In this document: piece after piece, positions 1 through 7,917 of the stretch
How positions within the stretch are numbered: position 1 is the stretch's first letter
Layout of the letters: each line of letters opens with the position of its first letter
Assembly (NCBI GenBank): GCA_016844565.1
Contig: JAENJB010000008.1
Span: 1 to 20,758 of the forward strand
Direction: 5' to 3'
DNA length: 20,758 nucleotides
DNA from: Dehalococcoidia bacterium
GTDB lineage: Bacteria > Chloroflexota > Dehalococcoidia > JAENJB01
The notes under the pieces: generated by a model
What the model saw: the letters and a program-made list of their open reading frames with translations, nothing else
Told to the model about the DNA's origin: nothing
Database searches by the model: none
Program-made: the position numbers and the translations under genes

Positions 1-502
1 CCCAATTAGGCCCGCTTTTTGAAACTTCTTGCGCGAACTCCACCGACCTCTCTTGCTGATTGACCACAGAATTGACCATTATCATCCAGTGGCCGGCTTT
101 ATCCAGATTTAGTTCACCTTCGTACTCACCGCTTTCCTTCCCGGCTGTCATCTCCGCTTTCATGATGCGTACGAGCGTCCTAGCGATAGGGGAGGTCTCT
201 GTACTACTACTTTGCCCCATGTCCATGCTATGCCCGCCACTGGAAGAGCCTGATGAGGTCTCCTCGTATAGTTCAGCGATGACGGTCACGCGGGCATCGG
301 CAACCGGTTTTCCCTCACCATCTTTGATATGAATGCTGATTTGGTTGTGGCCTAGCTGGACCGTGTCTACACCAAAGATAAGTCTAACCATATGCCCGTC
401 AATTTCTTTTTCCTGGTAACGCGCTCCGCTATCTGCTAATACATGGGTAGCAGACGGTAGCAGCAATACCAAACCTAATAACAAGATTCGAACGACCTTC
501 AA
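1..502 (-). CDS. YtkA-like secreted protein (partial, C-terminus cut by window edge)
   Basis: A reading frame without stops runs from a TTG start at 502 to the left edge (167 codons visible). The TTG is preceded by AAGGAGA at 511-517 with 8 nt spacing, which fixes the start. Residues 1-21 form a signal peptide: K at 2, an LLLGLVLLLP core, and a likely cut after VLA. The mature part is an Ig-like beta fold. It has the pattern 'H-N-x-I-x-I-x-I-x-D-x-x-G-x-P-V-x-D-A-x-V-x-V' and a late 'G-E-L-x-L-x-x-A-G-x-W' strand, as in the YtkA/FixH-like family of exported proteins. A loop near residues 98-105 (GHSMDMGQ) is rich in His and Met, flanked by Ser/Gly/Glu, and could bind copper; this is inference. 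No partner gene is visible because the window ends here. The family call is by pattern only. Confidence 0.6.
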   Translation of the reverse strand, partial: MKVVRILLLGLVLLLPSATHVLADSGARYQEKEIDGHMVRLIFGVDTVQLGHNQISIHIKDGEGKPVADARVTVIAELYEETSSGSSSGGHSMDMGQSSSTETSPIARTLVRIMKAEMTAGKESGEYEGELNLDKAGHWMIMVNSVVNQQERSVEFAQEVSKSGPNW

Positions 503-770
503 GTTCTTATTCTCCTTAAAATAATATCGATGGGCTCATAACCGTCAGCGCAGTGTAAACCAGAGTTGATTGAGTCTTTTCCGCGTTTACCTGCAGACCT
601 CGGGCTCCAATCTTGCCCCTCCGGTTGATCGTATTCTGGTAGGCCGTAATGGCACGCGATACGGAGATTGAATATGGCGGACCACCGGCCGTCCAGTCGC
701 TACAACCCAAAAAGAGAGCAAACGGAGACGGTTGTCGAGATGATAGGGCGAAAGCGATCCCTGAAGGGAC
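503..770. other. Non-coding or unassigned stretch
   Basis: Between the YtkA-like gene and the possible secreted gene I see no supported gene. A 64-codon minus-strand frame at 516-710 has no ribosome binding site and no recognisable domain. No tRNA or strong hairpin was found. Confidence 0.4.
511..517 (-). promoter_or_regulatory. Ribosome binding site deciding the TTG start of the YtkA-like gene
   Basis: AAGGAGA on the minus strand lies 8 nt upstream of the TTG at 502. No ATG in this frame fits the signal peptide, so the site supports the rare start codon. Confidence 0.6.
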
Positions 771-1166
771 CTAGTTTAGAGGAGGTTCTTCAGGACTCAG
801 GGAATTACGGCAACGGCATAGAATGCCTGCCGGTACCAGGACCTTTTGGCCGGTATCCAGGCGAGTAGGCCCTCCCCGGTCAAGGGGCGGCTCGCGACTC
901 GGGCTCTCCGCCAGGCGGACGCTGACCCCTTTATTGACAGTGAGACGGTTGGACGCGTGATTTACATTGTCGATAATTGACGGAGGGAACGGACATCCGG
1001 GCACCATAAAGCATGGCGGGACAACTAGATTCTCCTGCGCGGCGCCGAACAGGCAGTCGCCTCCGGAATCCCCCTTCGAGTGGGCGAAGACCGACGCCGG
1101 GAGAACGAGTGCTAGAATGCCGATTAGGACTATCAGACAGACGGACTTCTTGAGACTTAACTGCAA
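771..1166 (-). CDS. Possible small secreted protein of unknown function
   Basis: An open frame of 131 codons can start at TTG 1166. It begins with a good signal peptide: LSLKK, then a hydrophobic core VCLIVLIGILALVLPA, and a probable cut after VFA. The mature part contains two Cys-containing segments (GGDCLFG, PPCFMVPGCPFPP). I recognise no family. The second half is rich in Pro and Arg with no obvious structure, so the true protein may be shorter or the gene may be decaying. There is no strong ribosome binding site; AGG lies about 10 nt before the TTG. The frame stays open upstream to 1292, but that part does not look coding. The surrounding kilobase has no other good gene. Confidence 0.35.
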   Translation of the reverse strand: MQLSLKKSVCLIVLIGILALVLPASVFAHSKGDSGGDCLFGAAQENLVVPPCFMVPGCPFPPSIIDNVNHASNRLTVNKGVSVRLAESPSREPPLDRGGPTRLDTGQKVLVPAGILCRCRNSLSPEEPPLN

Positions 1167-1480
1167 AGTCGTTTTACCTGCATGAGAATGAATACCTACT
1201 CCTGTATAGTGACTTGTAATTTTATCAGTTTCGGGATGGATAAACAAATAGCACCCAGGCTTGTCATTGTCGAATGTGGGGCACTGCGGCACCTAGCCAA
1301 CGGTAGGCTCAGGCATGCTTCACATCCTATCCCAGGTAGTGGGTCATTTTGGAATGCTGATTTGACTATGGATGATATACTGTGGCGCGTGGATTATTCA
1401 CTCAAACTACCGTCAAGTTTCGACGCCACCATCCACTATTATCGGTGGCTGCTAAAGCCATGTCAAGGAGGCCCCTCACA
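1167..1480. other. Intergenic stretch without a supported gene
   Basis: About 300 bases with lower GC than the genes around it. A plus-strand frame at 1182-1484 has no ribosome binding site and no known motif. The sequence ends at the glycosylase promoter. Confidence 0.4.
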
Positions 1481-1509
1481 TTGACTTGCCATAGGTCCTG
1501 TGCTATCAT
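1481..1509 (+). promoter_or_regulatory. Sigma70-type promoter for the glycosylase-RNase J-ftsK unit
   Basis: TTGACT at 1481-1486, a spacer of exactly 17 nt, and TATCAT at 1504-1509. Transcription would start near 1516, about 36 nt before the glycosylase ATG at 1552. This is the only good promoter seen before the genes up to 7736. Confidence 0.65.
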
Positions 1510-1551
1510 CGCTGAAGCTGAAAGAAAGCTGAAAGCCGAGCTTCTTGAACT

Positions 1552-2151
1552 ATGTCACTGCTGGCTGAACTTGCCAGGGAGATAATGCGTTGCCAGGACT
1601 GCGATTTGCACCGCACCAGCACCAGAGCCGTCCCTGGCGAAGGCCCCGAGAACGCCTCTATCGTCTTCATCGGCGAGGCGCCAGGCTGGAATGAAGACCA
1701 GCAGGGTCGCCCGTTCGTCGGCCCGGCGGGCCAGTTCCTCGACCAGCTTCTGGCGTCCGCCAATCTCCCCCGGGACAAGGTCTATATCACCAACATCGTC
1801 AAGCACCGGCCGCCCTCCAACCGCGACCCGCTGCGTGCCGAGATGAAAGCGTGCGAGAAGTGGCTGGACAAGCAGCTCGAAATCATAAAGCCGAAGATCA
1901 TCGTCACCCTGGGCCGCTATTCCATGGCCAAGTTCCTTTCTGCCAGCGAGAGCATCAGCAAGATCCACGGCGTGGCCCGGAAGATGGACAATATGGTCGT
2001 CGTCCCGATGTATCACCCGGCCGCCGCCCTGCACCAGCAGAGCCTGCGCAAGACCATCGAGGCCGACTTTCAGAAACTGCCCCAGGTGCTCGCCGGTCTC
2101 GAGCAGGTCGAAGTGGCAACACCAGCGGCCCAGCAGTTGAGTATGTTTTAG
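1552..2151 (+). CDS. Family 4 (Fe-S) uracil-DNA glycosylase
   Basis: A 199-residue protein that removes uracil from DNA to start base excision repair. Visible motifs are the Fe-S pair C14-x2-C17, the active-site loop GEAPG (41-45) followed by E-D and G-x-PFVGPAG (52-60), the segment ITN-x-VK-x-RPP-x-NR (79-91), C101 (KACEKWL), LGR (120-122), and the HPAA motif at H155. This order and length match family 4 enzymes. One cluster ligand is changed: the residue after VK, normally Cys in VKCRPP, is H85. The other three Cys are kept. In the related UDGX group this position is also followed by His (VKH), as I recall it, but the UDGX KRRIH insert is absent here. The ribosome binding site is weak. Its stop codon lies in the first copy of a 16-bp duplication shared with the start of RNase J. 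Confidence 0.92.
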   Translation: MSLLAELAREIMRCQDCDLHRTSTRAVPGEGPENASIVFIGEAPGWNEDQQGRPFVGPAGQFLDQLLASANLPRDKVYITNIVKHRPPSNRDPLRAEMKACEKWLDKQLEIIKPKIIVTLGRYSMAKFLSASESISKIHGVARKMDNMVVVPMYHPAAALHQQSLRKTIEADFQKLPQVLAGLEQVEVATPAAQQLSMF

Positions 2152-2277
2152 AATGAGGTCATTTATCAATCTCTCACCCCTGCCCCTCTCTCCTTGGAAA
2201 GGAGTGAGGGGGATAAATTTCCTAGAGGGGCTTCGCCCCTCTATAACGCCCGTTAGTAAAGGTATGTTTTAGAATGA
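2141..2277 (+). repeat. 16-bp direct duplication flanking a 105-bp palindromic insert
   Basis: The 16-mer gtatgttttagaatga occurs at 2141-2156 and again at 2262-2277, and both flanking bases differ, so the match is exactly 16 bp. The first copy carries the glycosylase stop TAG (2149-2151). The second carries the RNase J start ATG (2274-2276). The 105 bases between contain two hairpins: arms 2183-2195/2199-2211 (12 of 13 matched) and a perfect 9-bp stem 2223-2231/2235-2243 (TAGAGGGGC). The CCCCTCTC-type palindrome resembles the other interspersed repeats in this window. Read together, this looks like an insertion that duplicated its target. Before it, the RNase J ATG would have followed the glycosylase stop by one base. 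Confidence 0.75.
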
Positions 2278-2915
2278 CTGATAATAAACTAAGAATAATC
2301 CCCCTCGGCGGACTGGGCGAGGTCGGCAAGAACATGATGCTGCTCGAATACGGCGATGACATCATCGCCATCGACGCCGGCCTGATGTTCCCCGAAGAGG
2401 AGATGCTCGGCGTCGACCTGGTCATACCGGACATCAGCTACCTCCTGGAGCGCGCGGATAAGCTGAGGGGCATTGTCATCACCCACGGGCACGAGGACCA
2501 CTGTGGCGCCCTCCCCTACATCCTACCCCGGCTCAAGGCCCCGGTCTACTCCACACCCCTCACCAACGGCTTCATCGGCCTGAAGCTGAAAGAGCACAAG
2601 CTCCTGGATAACACCGAGCTCATCAATGTGGGCCAGGGAGAGACCATCACCCTGGGCTGCTTCAAGGTTGAGTTCCTGCACGTCTGCCATAGCATTCCCG
2701 ACGCCGTGGGCCTGATCATCCATACGCCCACCGGGATCATCGTCCACAGCGGCGACTTCAAAATAGACTACAACCCGGTGGATGGCCGTCCCACCGATTT
2801 CCCGCGCCTGGCCGAACTGGGAGGGAAAGAGGTGCTTGCCCTCCTCTCGGACTCCACCTATGCGGAGATCCCCGGCTACACCCCCTCGGAGAAGGTGGTG
2901 GGAGAGGCATTGTAA
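2274..2915 (+). CDS. rnj: RNase J, N-terminal part (metallo-beta-lactamase half), ended by in-frame TAA
   Basis: First 213 residues of RNase J, a bifunctional 5' exonuclease and endonuclease of mRNA turnover and rRNA maturation. The metal-binding motifs are intact: HGHEDH at 71-76, H139 (CHSIPD) and D161 (HSGDFK). A further LLSDST (190-195) marks the end of the first domain. The frame stops at TAA 2913-2915 after SEKVVGEAL. In other RNase J proteins this helix continues with Asp-Arg-hydrophobic residues. The next codons here (CGC ATC ATG GCC) read R-I-M-A in the same frame and lead straight into the rest of the protein at 2922. So a single stop codon splits an otherwise full-length gene (552 codons in all). 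TAA is used as a normal stop elsewhere in the window, so it is not reassigned. Whether this is a real split gene, a pseudogene or a base-call error cannot be told here. Confidence 0.85.
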   Translation: MTDNKLRIIPLGGLGEVGKNMMLLEYGDDIIAIDAGLMFPEEEMLGVDLVIPDISYLLERADKLRGIVITHGHEDHCGALPYILPRLKAPVYSTPLTNGFIGLKLKEHKLLDNTELINVGQGETITLGCFKVEFLHVCHSIPDAVGLIIHTPTGIIVHSGDFKIDYNPVDGRPTDFPRLAELGGKEVLALLSDSTYAEIPGYTPSEKVVGEAL

Positions 2916-2921
2916 CGCATC

Positions 2922-3932
2922 ATGGCCCAGGCTACCGGAAGGATAATCATCGCTACCTTCTCCTCGCTGGTGGCGCGCATCCAGCAGGTGTTCGACGCCG
3001 CGGCCAAGTACCGCCGCTCCGTCTTTGTGGTCGGCCGCAGTATGGTAGACACCGTGCGCATGACCTCCCAGATGGGCTATCTCTCCATACCGGAGGACAC
3101 CATGGTCCCCATAGATGAGCTGCGCAAGCTCCCCAGGGAGAAGGTCGTCATTCTGACCACCGGCAGCCAGGGCGAACCCACCTCAGCGCTGGTGCGCATG
3201 GCTAACGGCGACCACCACCAGGTCCAGATTTTCCCCGGGGATACGGTGGTAATATCCGCCACCGCTATCCCCGGCAACGAAGCCCTGGTCAACCGTACTA
3301 TTGACAACCTCTTCCGTCTCGGCGCCAAGGTGCTCTACGATAAGATAGCCCAGGTCCACGTCCACGGCCATGGCAGTCAGGAGGAGCTGAAGCTGCTCAT
3401 TAACCTGGTCAGGCCGAAGTTCTTCTTGCCCGTCCACGGCGAGTACCGTCATCTTCAGATTCATGCCGGCCTGGCTCACTCGCTTGGTCTGGCCGAGAGT
3501 CGCACCTTCGTTCTCGAGGATGGGGACGTCCTGGAATTGACCAGAGATGAAGGCCGAGTGGTGGAACGCCTCGGAACAGGCAACGTCTATGTAGATGGGT
3601 TGAGCGTGGGCGATGTGGGCGCCCAGGTGCTGCGCGACCGTCGGCTCCTTGCCCAGGACGGCATCGTCATCGTCGTCGTCACCATTGACAAGCTGAAGGG
3701 TAAGGTGGTCGGTAAGCCGGATATCCTTTCCCGCGGCTTCGTCGACCCCAAGGAAGGGGAACCGCTTCTCGATGCCAGCCGCGATGTGGCGGCGAAATCA
3801 CTGGACCACCAGGGCGAGCACCGCATGGAATTCAGCTTCATCAACAGCAAGGTCAAGGAAAGCCTGCTCCGCTACTTCTACGAGCAGACCGGGCGCCGCC
3901 CGATGATCTTCACCGTGACCGTAGAAGTGTAA
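2922..3932 (+). CDS. rnj: RNase J, C-terminal part (beta-CASP, end of beta-lactamase fold, C-terminal domain)
   Basis: 336 residues from an ATG six bases after the stop of the N-terminal part, in the same frame. It begins in the beta-CASP domain (GRIIIATFSS). It carries the conserved VHVHGHGSQEELK segment (codons 361-373 of the joined frame), in a place where HVSGHAS is usual, and PVHGEY with H388, which completes the metal site begun in the first part. The usual C-terminal domain follows and ends in TVEV. Neither half alone holds a complete active site, so activity would need stop readthrough or assembly of the two pieces. The short stop-to-ATG distance would suit reinitiation, but there is no separate good ribosome binding site. 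The ftsK-like gene follows after 14 bp. Confidence 0.85.
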   Translation: MAQATGRIIIATFSSLVARIQQVFDAAAKYRRSVFVVGRSMVDTVRMTSQMGYLSIPEDTMVPIDELRKLPREKVVILTTGSQGEPTSALVRMANGDHHQVQIFPGDTVVISATAIPGNEALVNRTIDNLFRLGAKVLYDKIAQVHVHGHGSQEELKLLINLVRPKFFLPVHGEYRHLQIHAGLAHSLGLAESRTFVLEDGDVLELTRDEGRVVERLGTGNVYVDGLSVGDVGAQVLRDRRLLAQDGIVIVVVTIDKLKGKVVGKPDILSRGFVDPKEGEPLLDASRDVAAKSLDHQGEHRMEFSFINSKVKESLLRYFYEQTGRRPMIFTVTVEV

Positions 3933-3946
3933 CCGGGAGGAAGACT

Positions 3947-6187
3947 ATGCCCAGGCAGGGAGGTCGCGGCGAGGCCAGGCCGGCAAGAGTCCCGACACGT
4001 CGGGACGGTTTGTTCTCTATCAAGGGATTCCGCATTTTCCTGCTGCTGCTCATCATCTTTATCCTCATCGTCTACTTCTGGCTGAAGCTGACAGCCGTGT
4101 GGAACAATCTGGTGGCCCTGTTCGGCCAGGGACTGATAGTCCCGGCCCTGGACATCCTTCTCTTCGCCATCTTTCTCTTCTTCGTCTTCAAGCGCAGGCA
4201 GTTCTCTCTCATCTACCGGCGCTGGAACCTCTGGCTGGGAATCCTCATCTTCTCCGTCGCCGGCCTCGGCCTGATGGCTTTCTTCGGACAGGGCGGCACC
4301 ATGGGCATGGTGGTGATACGGCAAGCAGACACGCTCGGTGTTCTGCGACTGGTGGCTATCGTCATCATCGGCGCCCTTCTCGTATCTCCAAGAGCCACCA
4401 TCACCTTCTTCGGCGCCGTTGCGTTGGTCCTCAGGGTCGTCATTCGCGGAGTATGGTTTCTGGCCCGCGGCCTGTGGTGGCTCGTCACGCAGGCGGCACA
4501 GATGGCAAGACGGCTCTTCGCGGCAAGGAGGACACCGGCGCCGGTCCAGCCCCCACAAGTCGGGGCCGAAACGGAGCCTTCTCCGCCCCCACCGGCGAGA
4601 CCGGAGCCCAGGCCCATGAAGACACCCCCCGTTCAAACAACGCTAACGGCGCCACGCCCAGACCTGGAGCGTACCACCAGGGAGGTATGGAAGAAATATA
4701 CTGAGGCTCAGCCGCGAGCTGATGTCGCTGGCTGGCAACTCCCCTCGCTGGACATCCTTGACCAAACGCCGGAAACGCAGGTGGGCGAAGCCGAGAACGT
4801 GCGACGGGCGCGGATGATCGAGGAAGCGCTGGCCAGCTACGGGGTGGAGGGTAAGATAGTCCAGATCAATGTCGGCCCTACCGTCACCCAGTTCGGGGTG
4901 GAGCCCGGATGGGACCGCAAGTACAAGGAGTTGAAAGAGAGGGACCGGGATGGCAATGTGCGCATCAAGCAGGAAGAGATATCCCGCACCAGGGTCAAGG
5001 TGGAGCGCATCACCGCCCTTTCCAACGACCTCGCCCTGGCTCTGGCAGCGCCGAGCATCAGGATCGAGGCGCCAGTCCCCGGCAAGTCCATAGTCGGCAT
5101 CGAAGTCCCCAATACCACCTTCGGCCTGGTGAGCCTGAGAGGAGTCATCGAGTCCACACCTTTCCAGAAGCTCAAGGCCCGCTCGAGCCTGGCGCTGGCC
5201 CTGGGCAAGGGCGCCGGCGGCGAGTCGGCCGCCGCCGACCTGGCCCGCATGCCCCACCTCCTCATTGCCGGAGCGACCAACAGCGGTAAGACCGTATGCC
5301 TGAACGCCGTCATCTCCTGCCTGCTCCTTTACAACACGCCCGACGACCTGCGCTTCATCATGATTGATCCCAAGCGAGTGGAACTGGTCAACTATAACGC
5401 CATTCCGCATCTGGTCACGCCGGTGATTGTGGAGAGTGACCGGGCAGTGAAAGCCCTGCGCTGGCTCCTTCAGGAAATGGAAAGCCGCTATCAGAAATTC
5501 GCCTCTGCCGGGGCGCGTAACATAGACGGATTCAACAAGAGCCAGCCTCCCGACAAGAAGATGCCCTACCTGGTCCTGGTGATTGACGAGCTGGCCGACC
5601 TGATAATGGTCTCCTTCGAAGAGGTGGAGCGCAACCTCTGCCGCCTCGCCCAGATGGCGCGGGCCACCGGCATACACCTGGTGGTAGCCACCCAGCGCCC
5701 CTCGGTGGATGTAGTCACCGGACTCATCAAGGCCAACTTTCCCACCCGCATCAGCTTCGCTGTTACCTCGCAGGTGGACTCCCGCACCATCCTGGATACA
5801 GTGGGAGCGGAGAAGTTGCTTGGGAAAGGGGATATGCTCTACATGCCCACCGATGCCTCCAAGCCGAAACGTCTCCAGGGCTGCTTCGTCTCCGACCCAG
5901 AGATAGAGCGCCTTGTCCACTTCTGGGGCAGCCAGCAGAAGGCCGGGGCGCCGGCAGCCAACCTGGAGGAAGCGATGACCGCGGCCGTTGCCAAAGGGGC
6001 CGCTGCGGATGAAGACCCTATGATGGAAGAGGTGAGGAGCCTGGCCCGCGAGCACAAGCACCTTTCTACCTCCTTCGTCCAACGCCGCTTGCGCGTCGGC
6101 TATCCCCGGGCCGCCCGCCTCATGGAGCTCCTGGAAGCCGAGAGGGGCGCCGGTCGGCAGCAAGAGACTGAGGGCGATAAGGCCTGA
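3947..6187 (+). CDS. ftsK: FtsK/SpoIIIE family DNA translocase
   Basis: A 746-residue membrane-anchored ATPase that pumps DNA during chromosome segregation and division. The start ATG follows GGGAGG by about 7 nt. Order of parts: a basic N-terminus, about four membrane helices (roughly 30-48, 60-82, 95-113, 132-165), a Pro-rich linker (about 193-235), an alpha/beta motor with Walker A GATNSGKT at 442-449 and Walker B LVLVIDE ending at D547-E548, the RATGIHLVVATQRPSVDV segment, and a C-terminal winged-helix gamma domain from about residue 685 (EEVRSLAREHKHLSTSFVQRRL) that would read oriented guide sequences. The linker is short compared with E. coli FtsK and near that of SpoIIIE. It is likely cotranscribed with the RNase J gene before it. 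Confidence 0.93.
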   Translation: MPRQGGRGEARPARVPTRRDGLFSIKGFRIFLLLLIIFILIVYFWLKLTAVWNNLVALFGQGLIVPALDILLFAIFLFFVFKRRQFSLIYRRWNLWLGILIFSVAGLGLMAFFGQGGTMGMVVIRQADTLGVLRLVAIVIIGALLVSPRATITFFGAVALVLRVVIRGVWFLARGLWWLVTQAAQMARRLFAARRTPAPVQPPQVGAETEPSPPPPARPEPRPMKTPPVQTTLTAPRPDLERTTREVWKKYTEAQPRADVAGWQLPSLDILDQTPETQVGEAENVRRARMIEEALASYGVEGKIVQINVGPTVTQFGVEPGWDRKYKELKERDRDGNVRIKQEEISRTRVKVERITALSNDLALALAAPSIRIEAPVPGKSIVGIEVPNTTFGLVSLRGVIESTPFQKLKARSSLALALGKGAGGESAAADLARMPHLLIAGATNSGKTVCLNAVISCLLLYNTPDDLRFIMIDPKRVELVNYNAIPHLVTPVIVESDRAVKALRWLLQEMESRYQKFASAGARNIDGFNKSQPPDKKMPYLVLVIDELADLIMVSFEEVERNLCRLAQMARATGIHLVVATQRPSVDVVTGLIKANFPTRISFAVTSQVDSRTILDTVGAEKLLGKGDMLYMPTDASKPKRLQGCFVSDPEIERLVHFWGSQQKAGAPAANLEEAMTAAVAKGAAADEDPMMEEVRSLAREHKHLSTSFVQRRLRVGYPRAARLMELLEAERGAGRQQETEGDKA

Positions 6188-6224
6188 CGAGTGGCCCAGC
6201 GCCGCCAATGGCGCGGCCGGATGT

Positions 6225-7736
6225 ATGAAGAGACCCGAGAAGTCCATCATCATTATCGGCGCCGGCATCGCCGGCCTATCGGCCGGGTGCTACGGGCGCA
6301 TGAACGGCTACCGCACGCACATCTTCGAGATGCACCACCGGCCGGGAGGCCTCTGCACCTCATGGCAGAACCGCGGCTACACCATTGACGGCTGCCTGCA
6401 TTGGCTGGTCGGCTCCAGCCCCGCCAGCAACTTCTACCGCATCTGGCAGGAGCTCGGGGCCGTACAGGGACGGCGTATGATCTACCACGAGGAGTTCATG
6501 CGCATCGAGGGACGGGACGGCAAGTCCTTCATCTTCTACACCGACCTCGACCGTCTGGAACAACATATGAAAGACCTTGCTCCCGGAGACAGGGACGTGA
6601 TTGAGGACTTCTCCCGAGGCCTGCGCATCTTCGCAAAATACGATATGCCCATCGACAAACCCCCGGAGTTGTACAGCCTCCTCGACCTCCTGAAGCTGCT
6701 CTCCACCAGGCTTCCCCTCATGAGGGCTTTCATGAAGTGGAAGAACGTGTCGCTGGCAGACTTCGCGGCGCGCTTCAGGGACCCCTTCCTGAGGGAGACC
6801 TTCCCCCTCTTCTGGGACGTCCCCGACTTCTCGATGGCCTTCATGCTCATGAACCTCGCCTGGCTGCACAACAGGTCTGCCGGTTATCCCATCGGCGGCT
6901 CCCTAGAGTTCTCGAAGGCTATCGAGCGTCGCTACCTCGACCTGGGTGGAGAGATTCGCTACCGCGCGCCGGTCCAGAAGATTCTGGTGGAAAACGGCCG
7001 CGCCACGGGCGTGCGGCTGGCCGATGACAGCGAGCACCGTGCTGATTATGTCATCTCCGCCGCCGATGGACACAGCACCATCTTCGATATGCTGGAGGGG
7101 AAGTACGTCAGCGAGAAGATTCGAACCTGCTACGAGAAGAATCCCACCTTCCAACCACTGGTACAGGTCGCTCTGGGCATAGCCCGTCCGTTCGATGAGA
7201 CGCCGCCCCTGGCCGCTGGGACCAGCTTCCCCCTCGAACAGCCGGTCGTCCTGGCCGAGAAGGAACACCGTAGATTGCCCCTGCATATCTACAACTTCGA
7301 CGACACTCTGGCGCCGCCGGGCAAGACCATCGTCAAGGTGATGTTCGAGTCGGACTACCAGTACTGGAAGAAGCTGGGCGAGAGTCCCGAACACTACCGC
7401 GCGGAGAAAGAGAGATTAGCCGATACTGTGGTAGCCCTGCTCGACCGGCGTTTTCCGGGACTGGCTGCACAGGTGGAGATGCGGGATGTGGCGACGCCGC
7501 TCACGTACGAGCGCTACACGGGCAACTGGAAGGGCAGCTACGAGGGGTGGCTGCCGACCACGAAGGCCCTTTTCATGAACATGAGCAAAACCCTGCCCGG
7601 ACTGGGGAGCTTCTACATGGCCGGGCAGTGGGTGGAACCGGGGGGCGGCGTGCCAACCGCGGCCATGTCCGGCAGAAACGTCATTCAGATCATCTGCCGG
7701 AAGGACAAGAAGCGCTTCGTGACAACCGTTCCCTGA
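6225..7736 (+). CDS. FAD-dependent oxidoreductase of the phytoene desaturase/carotene isomerase type
   Basis: 503 residues. The N-terminus has the FAD-binding Rossmann motif IIIIGAGIAGLSAG, with GxGxxG at 12-17, E35 at the end of the second strand, and RPGG at 39-42. The C-terminus has the matching flavin motif G-x-x-F-Y-x-A-G-x-W-x-x-P-G-G-G-V-P-x-A, followed by a final helix. Spacing and length fit the CrtI/CrtISO/retinol-saturase group. The substrate cannot be read from the sequence. No other carotenoid gene lies nearby, so a role on another polyunsaturated lipid is equally possible. It starts 37 bp after ftsK in the same direction with no clear ribosome binding site, and is followed by a strong terminator. 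Confidence 0.85.
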   Translation: MKRPEKSIIIIGAGIAGLSAGCYGRMNGYRTHIFEMHHRPGGLCTSWQNRGYTIDGCLHWLVGSSPASNFYRIWQELGAVQGRRMIYHEEFMRIEGRDGKSFIFYTDLDRLEQHMKDLAPGDRDVIEDFSRGLRIFAKYDMPIDKPPELYSLLDLLKLLSTRLPLMRAFMKWKNVSLADFAARFRDPFLRETFPLFWDVPDFSMAFMLMNLAWLHNRSAGYPIGGSLEFSKAIERRYLDLGGEIRYRAPVQKILVENGRATGVRLADDSEHRADYVISAADGHSTIFDMLEGKYVSEKIRTCYEKNPTFQPLVQVALGIARPFDETPPLAAGTSFPLEQPVVLAEKEHRRLPLHIYNFDDTLAPPGKTIVKVMFESDYQYWKKLGESPEHYRAEKERLADTVVALLDRRFPGLAAQVEMRDVATPLTYERYTGNWKGSYEGWLPTTKALFMNMSKTLPGLGSFYMAGQWVEPGGGVPTAAMSGRNVIQIICRKDKKRFVTTVP

Positions 7737-7838
7737 ACGCGGCTCAGACCGCCCGAGCATTCTGCCTGACCACGCCGGGTTTTCTCAGGGTGACGAGAAT
7801 CCTCTTGTTGCATATGCCTGCCCCCAACATCACAACGA

Positions 7839-7873
7839 AAACAGGTAGCAGTCATCAGAACTGCTACCTGTTT
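7839..7873. terminator. Bidirectional terminator between convergent genes
   Basis: A perfect 14-bp inverted repeat: AAACAGGTAGCAGT at 7839-7852 and its complement at 7860-7873, with a 7-nt loop. It has A's on one side and T's on the other. It lies between the end of the plus-strand oxidoreductase (7736) and the end of the minus-strand GH3-like gene (7918), so it can stop both. Confidence 0.8.
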
Positions 7874-7917
7874 CAGGGGCTAATGCAGGGGACGGCCGCC
7901 TGGACTCTGAAGTTTGC

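Noticed and set aside
516..710. 64-codon minus-strand frame before the YtkA-like gene
   Set aside because: The start is TTG without a ribosome binding site, and no domain is recognisable.
1182..1484. 100-codon plus-strand frame
   Set aside because: No ribosome binding site, no known motif, and composition unlike the other genes.
2913..2915. TAA read as a sense codon (genetic code change)
   Set aside because: TAA ends RNase J itself (3930-3932), uvrB and ruvC at the expected positions, so it works as stop in this genome.
4643..6268. 541-codon open frame on the minus strand
   Set aside because: It lies wholly opposite the clear ftsK gene and has no domain; GC-rich coding DNA often leaves the antisense frame open.
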